The notes beneath the pieces are model-generated. The model ran no database searches. It saw only the letters and a program-made list of their open reading frames with translations, and was not told where the DNA came from. A stretch of 12,634 bases of DNA from Bdellovibrionales bacterium (GTDB lineage Bacteria > Bdellovibrionota > JAFGOL01). A program made the position numbers and the translations under genes. Shown in pieces: positions 7,277 to 12,634 of this stretch. The first letter of the stretch is position 1; the number at the start of each line of letters is the position of its first letter. The stretch spans positions 1-12,634 of the forward strand of contig JAKLHL010000023.1 of NCBI GenBank assembly GCA_022710165.1. Reading direction: 5' to 3'.

Positions 7277-8359
7277 CTACGCAAGACCTTCTATGAGGTC
7301 GACCATTGAGTGAGTTATGGTCTCCATTTCTTTTATGAGCACATATTCATTGCATGAATGCTCTTCTCTGTAACCTGCTCCAAGTACCACTGCAGGAATA
7401 TGTGTGTTTATGTGAGTAGCATCACTGCCGCCCCTAAGCACTATTGCCTTTGCGTCAACGCCGTTCTTGGTCAAAGCCTTGTGACAAAGCTTTACTATAT
7501 CGGAGTCCTCAGGCAGGTAGTAGGCCTTCAGAGGCATGTTCCTCTCAATTTTTATCTCTGTCCCAACTTCTTGCGCTGCTTTTCTGAATACTGCTTCCAT
7601 TTCGTCCGCAAGCTTGAGCGCCTTTTCATGATTGAGGCATCTGCACTCAGCCATAACTTTTGTGTTCTCTGGAACACCGTTCCTTACTTCTCCACCCTGT
7701 ATTACACCAACGTTGGCAGTTGTTTCTTCATCCAGCTTCCCTAGCCTTAACTGTGAGATGGCCTTTGAAGCGGCATATATTGAAGAGATACCTTTATCTG
7801 GAGCAACGCCTGCATGGGATGGTTTCCCCTTATAATAAACGTCAAAGGTAACAAGTGTAGGCCCGCCTATGACTATCTGGTTCACCTCTTCAGTATCAAT
7901 TACCATCGCCATTTTTGAGTTAATGAGGGAATAATCCAGATTTATCGCTCCAAATGAACCAATTTCCTCACACTTTGTGATTATTATCTCAACTGCAGGA
8001 TGCTTTTGCGCAGTCCTTATCATCTCTATCAATTCTGCTATTCCAGCCTTATCATCTGCTGCAAGTATAGTGTCTCCGCTTGATCTTATCCTATCAGCCT
8101 CAACTATAGGCTTTATACCGACGCCAGGTTTTACGGTGTCCGCATGGCACACAAAACCTATGGTCTCCTTGCTGTTAGAGTTCTTGGCCGCAAATCTGGC
8201 TACCAGGTTGCCGTAAGCGTCTTTCTTTGTCTTAGCACCCTCTATCTTAAAGAACTTCTCCATGTAGTTGATGAAATCCTGTTCGTTGTTAGACTCACTC
8301 GGGATTTTTACCAGCTCGCAAAAAGTACTGATCAATCTGTCGGTGTTGATCCTAGTCAT
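7277..8359 (-). CDS. M20 family peptidase T-like metallopeptidase, copy 4 (operon-proximal)
   Basis: First of the four paralogues, 360 residues from the chosen start (MTRINTDRL). A TTG in frame 12 bases upstream is possible, but GGAGG (8365-8369) would overlap it and sits five bases from the ATG at 8359, so the ATG is preferred. That choice also makes the copy the same length as copies 2 and 3. Predicted ligands: His72, Asp74, Asp102, Glu131/Glu132 (CEEIG), Asp155 (VIDTEE) and His334 (EEHSCNE); lid His182 (SHAG). It deviates at a family signature: RCLNHE (7631-7642) where the other copies have RS-x-D; this Arg-Ser-x-Asp segment of the lid domain is normally conserved, so binding across the dimer may differ. 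Upstream neighbour is purF, 20 bases away, with no terminator or clear promoter between. It is therefore probably co-transcribed with the housekeeping genes, and its translation is coupled to the rest of the array. Confidence 0.92.
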   Translation of the reverse strand: MTRINTDRLISTFCELVKIPSESNNEQDFINYMEKFFKIEGAKTKKDAYGNLVARFAAKNSNSKETIGFVCHADTVKPGVGIKPIVEADRIRSSGDTILAADDKAGIAELIEMIRTAQKHPAVEIIITKCEEIGSFGAINLDYSLINSKMAMVIDTEEVNQIVIGGPTLVTFDVYYKGKPSHAGVAPDKGISSIYAASKAISQLRLGKLDEETTANVGVIQGGEVRNGVPENTKVMAECRCLNHEKALKLADEMEAVFRKAAQEVGTEIKIERNMPLKAYYLPEDSDIVKLCHKALTKNGVDAKAIVLRGGSDATHINTHIPAVVLGAGYREEHSCNEYVLIKEMETITHSMVDLIEGLA

Positions 8360-8364
8360 TTGAT

Positions 8365-8369
8365 CCTCC
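8365..8369 (-). promoter_or_regulatory. Shine-Dalgarno site deciding the start of peptidase copy 4
   Basis: GGAGG on the minus strand, five bases before the ATG at 8359. Because it begins inside the alternative upstream TTG codon (8371-8369), it cannot serve that start and supports the shorter, 360-residue protein. Confidence 0.8.
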
Positions 8370-8379
8370 AAAATATTTA

Positions 8380-9876
8380 TTAAGTGTTAACCCTGTTAAA
8401 TCCGCAGCTAATGCCTATTCTGTCATTTCTTATCTCATCAATGGACTGTTTGTCTATTTCAACCTTGTAGTCACCGTCAAAACATGCTGCACACCTTTCT
8501 GTGCCAAAGACCTTGTTGGTGCCTTCCATGGAAAGATAGGTAACTGAATCTGCCCCCAAATGCTCTGCTACAGCCTGTTCCAGCTGTCTTTGATCCTTAA
8601 GATCAAGTACTTTTTTTGTGCCCAATCCAAGCTTAACGCTTTTCCTGTGAGCTATCAGGTCTTCCTGAACTGACATATCTATACCGTAAAAACATGGGTT
8701 AAGGACCGGCGGACAATGTATGGCAACATGTATCTCTTTTGCCTTACCTTTTTCCTTAAGCAGTCTTACCATTCTTTTTAAAGTCGTTCCCCTTACTATA
8801 CTATCGTCGACCAACAGGACCTTCTTGTCCTTGATCTGGGCCTTGATAGGATTTAATTTAAGCCTTAGTGCGTTCTCTCTTATGCTTTGTGTAGGCATTA
8901 TGAAAGTACGAGCACTATACCTGTTCTTTATTAGTCCCTCGCTGAAAGGCTTTCCTATTACCCTGGATATCTCAAGGGCCGCAGGTATGGATGTATCAGG
9001 CACAGGGACCACTACATCAACGTCGACCTTTTTTGCGATGAGCTCTTCTCCAAGAACCCTTCCAAGGTCCATCCTTGTCATGTATATGGACCTGTTGTTA
9101 TATACAGAATCAGGACGTGCAAAATATATGTTCTCGAATATGCAGGGTGCTTTTCCTCTTTTCTCTATAAGGTGCGTCTGCGGCTCTTCTCCAGCCCTAA
9201 AGAACATCGCTTCGCCAGAGGCTATTTCTCCCTTGATCTCAAAATCAATTGCATCAAGGCAAACGCTCTCGCTTGCGCACATGTATTCGCCGTTCTTTTC
9301 TCCCCAAACAGCAGGTCTTATGCCGTAAGGGTCCCTGGTGCAGACAAGAGTTGGTTTGCCGTCCAGTATCATTGCAAAGGCTACCGAGTATGCCCCCTTT
9401 ATGTATTTGTAAGTTTCTTTTAATGCTATTACAGCGTCAAACACTGTGTGTCCTTCTTCGCGTATCTTCATCATTTCAAGGCAGAAAAGATAAAGTATAG
9501 GTTCCACATCACAGTTGGATGAAAGATTAACTGAGTGGCGTTTAAGTTGCTGTTTAAGTTCCTTGAAGTTTATCAAGTTCCCGTTATGGACCATCATTAC
9601 GCCAGGCTGTCTGCTGAAGAAAGGCTGTGCGTCTTCCCTGATACCGCCGCCGATGGTCGGATATCTTACGTGGCCTATGGCAGCTCCTGCACCTGTGTAA
9701 CTCACTTTCTCTAACGCATTAGCAGCATAACCAAGGTCTTTGTGAAGAAAGAACCCGTTCTCGGACACTATGCCGATACCCGCAGAGTCCTGCCCCCTGT
9801 GCTGGATGGCCTGAAGCGCATCAATCACAAGACTGCTAACATTAGAGTTACCAATAAAACCTACAAATCCACACAT
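8380..9876 (-). CDS. purF: Amidophosphoribosyltransferase (glutamine PRPP amidotransferase), Fe-S type
   Basis: First committed step of de novo purine synthesis: PRPP plus glutamine gives 5-phosphoribosylamine, in the cytoplasm; 498 residues. N-terminal Ntn glutaminase domain: Cys2 nucleophile directly after Met1 (MCGFVGF), HRGQDSAG at 26-33, Arg71, HNGN at 97-100 and Asp123 in CD. Phosphoribosyltransferase domain: PRPP loop LLVDDSIVRGTT at 354-365. Four cysteines match the 4Fe-4S ligands of the Bacillus subtilis enzyme: Cys245 (APCIFENIYFARPDS), Cys395 (PCFYGID), and Cys462/Cys465 (CAAC). Unlike the B. subtilis enzyme there is no propeptide before the catalytic cysteine, so only Met1 removal is needed. 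The ATG overlaps the holA stop (TGATG), with GGAG eight bases before it. No purine biosynthesis neighbours are present; it sits in a housekeeping string ahead of the peptidase array. Feedback control by purine nucleotides is expected from the family and is not visible here. Confidence 0.97.
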   Translation of the reverse strand: MCGFVGFIGNSNVSSLVIDALQAIQHRGQDSAGIGIVSENGFFLHKDLGYAANALEKVSYTGAGAAIGHVRYPTIGGGIREDAQPFFSRQPGVMMVHNGNLINFKELKQQLKRHSVNLSSNCDVEPILYLFCLEMMKIREEGHTVFDAVIALKETYKYIKGAYSVAFAMILDGKPTLVCTRDPYGIRPAVWGEKNGEYMCASESVCLDAIDFEIKGEIASGEAMFFRAGEEPQTHLIEKRGKAPCIFENIYFARPDSVYNNRSIYMTRMDLGRVLGEELIAKKVDVDVVVPVPDTSIPAALEISRVIGKPFSEGLIKNRYSARTFIMPTQSIRENALRLKLNPIKAQIKDKKVLLVDDSIVRGTTLKRMVRLLKEKGKAKEIHVAIHCPPVLNPCFYGIDMSVQEDLIAHRKSVKLGLGTKKVLDLKDQRQLEQAVAEHLGADSVTYLSMEGTNKVFGTERCAACFDGDYKVEIDKQSIDEIRNDRIGISCGFNRVNT

Positions 9877-10934
9877 CAGCTTCTCTCCATTAATTTTAAC
9901 ATCCCGGAGGTAAGAACGTTGTTAAGTCCGCTGTTCTTGCTCTTTAGGCGGGAGTCTATGTTCATACACCTTTTATACATTTTCGCCAAGTCCTGAGGCT
10001 TGTAATGCAGAAGCTCTGCCCTAAGGTCCTTGACGAAATATGGGTTATAACTTATCTCTCTGGCTATTTCAGCGTCAGAGATCTTTGGTTCTGTCTTTAT
10101 AAGGTCATGTACCATTAAAAGTTTCTTTATCCTTGAGCTGACTATTGAAGTTATGAATATAGGAGATTCACCGAATTCAAGGAGCTTATAAAGATGCTCC
10201 ATGAATTTCTTTTTGTTTTTTGTGGCCAGAAAGGTCGGAAGCTTGAAAATGTCAGCCTCTGCGCTCCCGGTTGCCAGGAACTCGATGTCATCTTCCCTTA
10301 TTATGTTCCTTGTACCTACGTAGACCGAGGCCTTTTCTATCTCTTTTTCTATCCTTCCAGCGTCATCACCATATCTTGCCTTGAGGTATTCAACGACCTT
10401 ATCGTCTATGCTCTTGCCTCTTTCGCTTGCAAAGCCCTTTATCCATAGCGAGTAAGTGTTTTGATCAGGTGTCGCGGCTTCGCATGGCTTTGAGTACTTA
10501 AGTACCTCTGTGGCCGATTTTTTCCTCTTATCTATCTTTTCTGTGAGTATCAAAAGCACCACATCAGGAGAAGGGTTCTTTAAATAATCTATAAGCGGAC
10601 CAAGCTGCTCCTCTTTAAGGTCAGAAAGCTCAGAAGCTATGATAAGCCTTCCCGAACTGAACATCGGAAGATCATAGAGGGAACTTATCCAGTCGCTGAT
10701 GTTAATTTTATCGAAAGTTACCCTTTCTATCCCAAAGCCAAGGTTATTAGCTATCTCTTTAAGACGTTTGGTCACTCTTTCCCTTACAAAATATTCAGCA
10801 CCATGGACAAAATATACCCTTCCCAGCGACTTTAAGGCCTCTGCCTTCAAGGCGGGGTCTTTGGAACTTATGTAAAGCTCCTTAAGCTCTTTCAGGAATT
10901 CGGGAACACCCTTTGAGGGAGCTTTTCTTGCCAT
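9876..10934 (-). CDS. holA: DNA polymerase III delta subunit (clamp loader)
   Basis: The delta subunit opens the beta sliding clamp within the tau/gamma-delta-delta' clamp loader at the replication fork; 352 residues, close to the family's usual 330-350. Seen: the N-terminal domain starts VYFVHGAEYFVRERV at 40-54, equivalent to the core opening strand and helix of HolA. As expected for delta, there is no functional P-loop. PMFSSGRLIIAS (about 93-104) corresponds to the clamp-contacting and strand region. The C-terminal helical collar runs from about 215, ending in a helix-rich segment (LRAELLHYKPQDL). The N-terminal extension before the core is about 40 residues, longer than usual. The ATG at 10934 is nevertheless supported by GGAGGAG at the 3' end of lptE and only three bases separate the genes. 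It lies downstream of leuS and lptE, a leuS-lptE-holA order also known in Proteobacteria. Confidence 0.9.
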   Translation of the reverse strand: MARKAPSKGVPEFLKELKELYISSKDPALKAEALKSLGRVYFVHGAEYFVRERVTKRLKEIANNLGFGIERVTFDKINISDWISSLYDLPMFSSGRLIIASELSDLKEEQLGPLIDYLKNPSPDVVLLILTEKIDKRKKSATEVLKYSKPCEAATPDQNTYSLWIKGFASERGKSIDDKVVEYLKARYGDDAGRIEKEIEKASVYVGTRNIIREDDIEFLATGSAEADIFKLPTFLATKNKKKFMEHLYKLLEFGESPIFITSIVSSRIKKLLMVHDLIKTEPKISDAEIAREISYNPYFVKDLRAELLHYKPQDLAKMYKRCMNIDSRLKSKNSGLNNVLTSGMLKLMERS

Positions 10935-10937
10935 ACG

Positions 10938-11513
10938 CTAGAACTCCTCCAAAAGTGAATCTACAGCGAACATCATCATCGTGTCAGCCAGCTCCCTTAT
11001 GGTCTCTTTTTTTGCACTATCCTTTATAAAAACGTTAGAGGTCCTTCTTTCGTCGGTGTAAGAACCGCTCTCCATGCCTTTGGACTGAGTGAAGGTACTG
11101 CTCCACAGGACCTTTTTATCAGAGGACCTTATTAGCGATAGAGATATGGTCGCATACATCGTGTAGCTTACTGCTAAAAGTCTGTCCTTTGGGAGACCTC
11201 CAGCAGCCTCTGTATCTGCAGTACCAAATTGAATACTTGCAGGAGTAAGGGTTATGTTCTTTACCACACCTTCTATGTAGGCATCTGCATTGCCGCTTAC
11301 ATATTTCAATTTCCCGCTTCTGGAAGTAAGGTACAGCCTTAGTGCATTAGAGAAATCAACGTCAGCCCCTCCTTCCATGGTGTCATTCTTGAATATAGGT
11401 ACAGTAACGGTCTTTACCCCCTTTTTTTCCCAGGGGTTCTTTAGAGAAGTTAATCCGTAACTGCAGGCGCTAGTCGCCACTAACAGCAATACTAACAAGT
11501 TTGCCTTCAACAT
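10938..11513 (-). CDS. lptE: LptE-family outer-membrane LPS assembly lipoprotein
   Basis: LptE plugs and folds the LptD beta-barrel that delivers LPS to the outer leaflet; it is an outer-membrane lipoprotein facing the periplasm. 191 residues. Seen: a signal peptide with Lys3, a hydrophobic core LLVLLLVA (6-13) and a cysteine at 17 in TSAC. This is a usable but imperfect lipobox, because Thr takes the -3 place where Leu/Val/Ile/Ala is normal. The mature part begins CSYGL and continues with the family-type TVTVPIFKNDT strand (about 35-45), a periplasmic alpha/beta sandwich, and a helical C-terminus (RELADTMMMFAVDSLLEEF). Sequence conservation in LptE is low, so the call rests on the start, the strand motif, length and position between leuS and holA. 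The start lies inside leuS (44-base overlap), with AGG six bases before the ATG. A general DUF-type lipoprotein is the main alternative. It implies a diderm with LPS. Confidence 0.8.
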   Translation of the reverse strand: MLKANLLVLLLVATSACSYGLTSLKNPWEKKGVKTVTVPIFKNDTMEGGADVDFSNALRLYLTSRSGKLKYVSGNADAYIEGVVKNITLTPASIQFGTADTEAAGGLPKDRLLAVSYTMYATISLSLIRSSDKKVLWSSTFTQSKGMESGSYTDERRTSNVFIKDSAKKETIRELADTMMMFAVDSLLEEF

Positions 11514-12634
11514 AAACTACCTTTTTTATTTCTTTGCCTTCTATGTGTTTCTTGACCGCGGCGTCCTCAAAAGCAAGGGCCTTTACTTTTTCCTCACTGG
11601 TCCCAGCCTGTATCTCTAATTTGCTTCTGACCTTGCCGTTTATCTGGACCACTACCACCTTTGTGTCATCCTTGATAGCTTCAGGATCGAACTCTGGCCA
11701 TCTTTCTTTAGAGGCATTGTTCTTCTTGCCCAAATACTCCCACAGCTCGCAAGAGGCATGAGGGGCGAATGGACAAAGCATCAACACAAGGAATTCCAAG
11801 GTCTCTTTAAGCACGGCCTTGTCCTGGTCCGTGCTAAAGGTCTTTATATCCAGTTTATAGAGCTCGTTAACAAGCTCCATCATAGAGGCTATGGCTGTGT
11901 TAAAACCAAAGAGGTCAAGGTCAGAGCTGACCTTTTTTAGCGTTTTATGGGTGAGGTTCCTAAGCCTTTTAGCCTCAGCGCCTAAGCTGGCCTTGGGGTC
12001 AAGTGCCTTCCCGCTTCTCACCAGTTCAGAGTTCGCATCAACAAAACGCCATATCCTTGAGATGAACCTGTGACAGCCTTCAACGCTGTTATCGTTCCAA
12101 TCAAGGTCTTTTTCCGGAGGTGATGCAAAAAGTATGAAAAGCCTTGCTGTATCAGCTCCGTATTTCTGTATTATATAGTCTGGATCAACGACGTTACCAA
12201 GCGATTTACTCATCTTGTGGCCGTCCTTTATGACCATTCCCTGTGTCAAAAGGTTGCTCGCAGGCTCGTTGGTGGATAAATAGCCCAGGTCCCTGAGCAC
12301 TTTATGGAAGAACCTTGCATACAGAAGATGCATACACGCATGCTCTATACCGCCTATATATTGGTCAACAGGAAGCCAATAGTCGGCACGTTCCTTGTCT
12401 ATTCCCTTCTTGTCATCATCCGGACAAGTGTATCTTGCGTAATACCAGGACGACTCAACGAAGGTGTCCATGGTCTCTGTTTCCCTTTTTGCGTGCCCTC
12501 CGCATTTTGGGCATTTAGTGTTCACAAAGCTCTCTACTTTGGACAAAGGATCATCGCCTATGCTGGAGAGTTTTGCGTCCTCTGGGAGCACTACTGGCAG
12601 GTCTTTTTCTGGGACCGTTACCACTCCGCACTTT
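11470..12634 (-). CDS. leuS: Leucyl-tRNA synthetase (C-terminal part, N-terminus beyond window edge)
   Basis: Charges tRNA-Leu with leucine in the cytoplasm. The last 387 residues are visible; the frame is open to the right edge, so the true start lies outside. Seen: KCGVVTVPEKDLPVVLPE at the edge, followed by CPKC, typical of the zinc-containing insertion of bacterial LeuRS. Next come ETETMDTFVESSWYYARY, the core segment YIGGIEHACMHLLYARFFHK, and KMSKS (12202-12216) in GHKMSKSLGN for ATP binding. The anticodon-binding helical domain (RFISRIWRFVD onward) and the small C-terminal domain (VVVQINGKVRSKLEI onward) complete the protein. The 3' end overlaps lptE by 44 bases in another frame. This is the most upstream gene seen of the right-hand operon; whether earlier genes precede it cannot be judged. 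An internal GTG at 12624 is a valine codon, not a start. Confidence 0.97.
   Translation of the reverse strand, partial: KCGVVTVPEKDLPVVLPEDAKLSSIGDDPLSKVESFVNTKCPKCGGHAKRETETMDTFVESSWYYARYTCPDDDKKGIDKERADYWLPVDQYIGGIEHACMHLLYARFFHKVLRDLGYLSTNEPASNLLTQGMVIKDGHKMSKSLGNVVDPDYIIQKYGADTARLFILFASPPEKDLDWNDNSVEGCHRFISRIWRFVDANSELVRSGKALDPKASLGAEAKRLRNLTHKTLKKVSSDLDLFGFNTAIASMMELVNELYKLDIKTFSTDQDKAVLKETLEFLVLMLCPFAPHASCELWEYLGKKNNASKERWPEFDPEAIKDDTKVVVVQINGKVRSKLEIQAGTSEEKVKALAFEDAAVKKHIEGKEIKKVVYVEGKLVSIAVSGD

Larger units (their letters stand above)
4033..8359 (-). repeat. Tandem array of four PepT-like paralogues
   Basis: Four adjacent same-strand genes of 357-360 codons, all homologous along their full length, fill this stretch with no other content. 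Short nearly identical DNA blocks recur at the same relative positions: the CHADTVKPG and ADDKAG codons, the KIPSES segment, and the start region around TTYTGCGA. Pairing of the copies changes along the length (see findings), suggesting duplication followed by exchange between copies. Confidence 0.9.

Noticed and set aside
4033..8359. Peptidase array as DapE/ArgE, carboxypeptidase G2 or M42 aminopeptidases
   Set aside because: The CHADTVKPG, GADDKAG and length of about 360 residues fit the PepT/YqjE-like M20 branch better; M42 enzymes have different ligand spacing.
8360..8371. TTG start giving peptidase copy 4 four extra residues
   Set aside because: The Shine-Dalgarno GGAGG overlaps this codon and is correctly spaced for the ATG at 8359.
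8720..9328. Plus-strand open frame of 202 codons opposite purF
   Set aside because: Shadow of purF, which is intact and recognised end to end on the other strand.
12622..12624. GTG as a possible internal start of leuS at the right edge
   Set aside because: The frame continues upstream (Lys-Cys-Gly-Val) with typical LeuRS sequence, so the gene simply runs off the window.

Overview
The window looks like a tightly packed chromosomal segment from a free-living or host-independent diderm (LPS-bearing) bacterium. Genes overlap by a base or are separated by a few bases, Shine-Dalgarno sites are strong, starts are mostly ATG, and base composition is moderate (low-to-mid 40s % G+C by eye). There are no mobile elements, RNA genes or CRISPR. 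An LptE-type lipoprotein argues for an outer membrane. The phosphorylase is of the 'archaeal/Thermotoga' type, PFK is of the plant/spirochaete-like ATP group, and there is a tiny lysine-rich histone-H1-like protein. This mix suggests a deep-branching or uncultured lineage (Omnitrophota/Elusimicrobiota-like genomes come to mind), but that placement is a guess.

Right block (minus strand, 12634 down to 4033): leuS (3' part only) -> lptE -> holA -> purF -> four consecutive M20 peptidase-T-like metallopeptidases. Junctions are a 44-base overlap (leuS/lptE), 3 bases (lptE/holA), a TGATG overlap (holA/purF), 20 bases (purF/first peptidase), 6 bases, TAATG and TAATG. With no internal terminator visible, this reads as one eight-gene operon. 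It ends in two stacked terminator hairpins at 4034-3963. The first four genes are housekeeping: tRNA charging, LPS transport, clamp loading and the first step of purine synthesis. The peptidase array is the unusual part: four diverged paralogues of about 360 residues, all with intact di-metal ligands, stoichiometrically coupled by translation.

Middle (3660-4034): a 40-residue protein, 23 of it lysine, is encoded on the plus strand. It is divergent from the phosphorylase operon and convergent with the peptidase operon, and shares a bidirectional terminator with the latter.

Left block (minus strand, 3659 down to 1): glgP (glycogen/maltodextrin phosphorylase) -> dCMP deaminase -> 6-phosphofructokinase (5' part, cut by the window edge), with gaps of 1 and 18 bases. 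GlgP releases glucose-1-phosphate and PFK commits hexose phosphate to glycolysis, so two of the three genes make a glycogen-to-glycolysis unit; the deaminase (dCMP to dUMP for dTMP synthesis) is a passenger or is coupled to growth.

Most striking signal: the peptidase array appears mosaic. In the N-terminal region copies pair as (1,2) and (3,4); in the middle and C-terminal regions copies 2 and 3 become the closest pair, which suggests recombination or gene conversion within the array.
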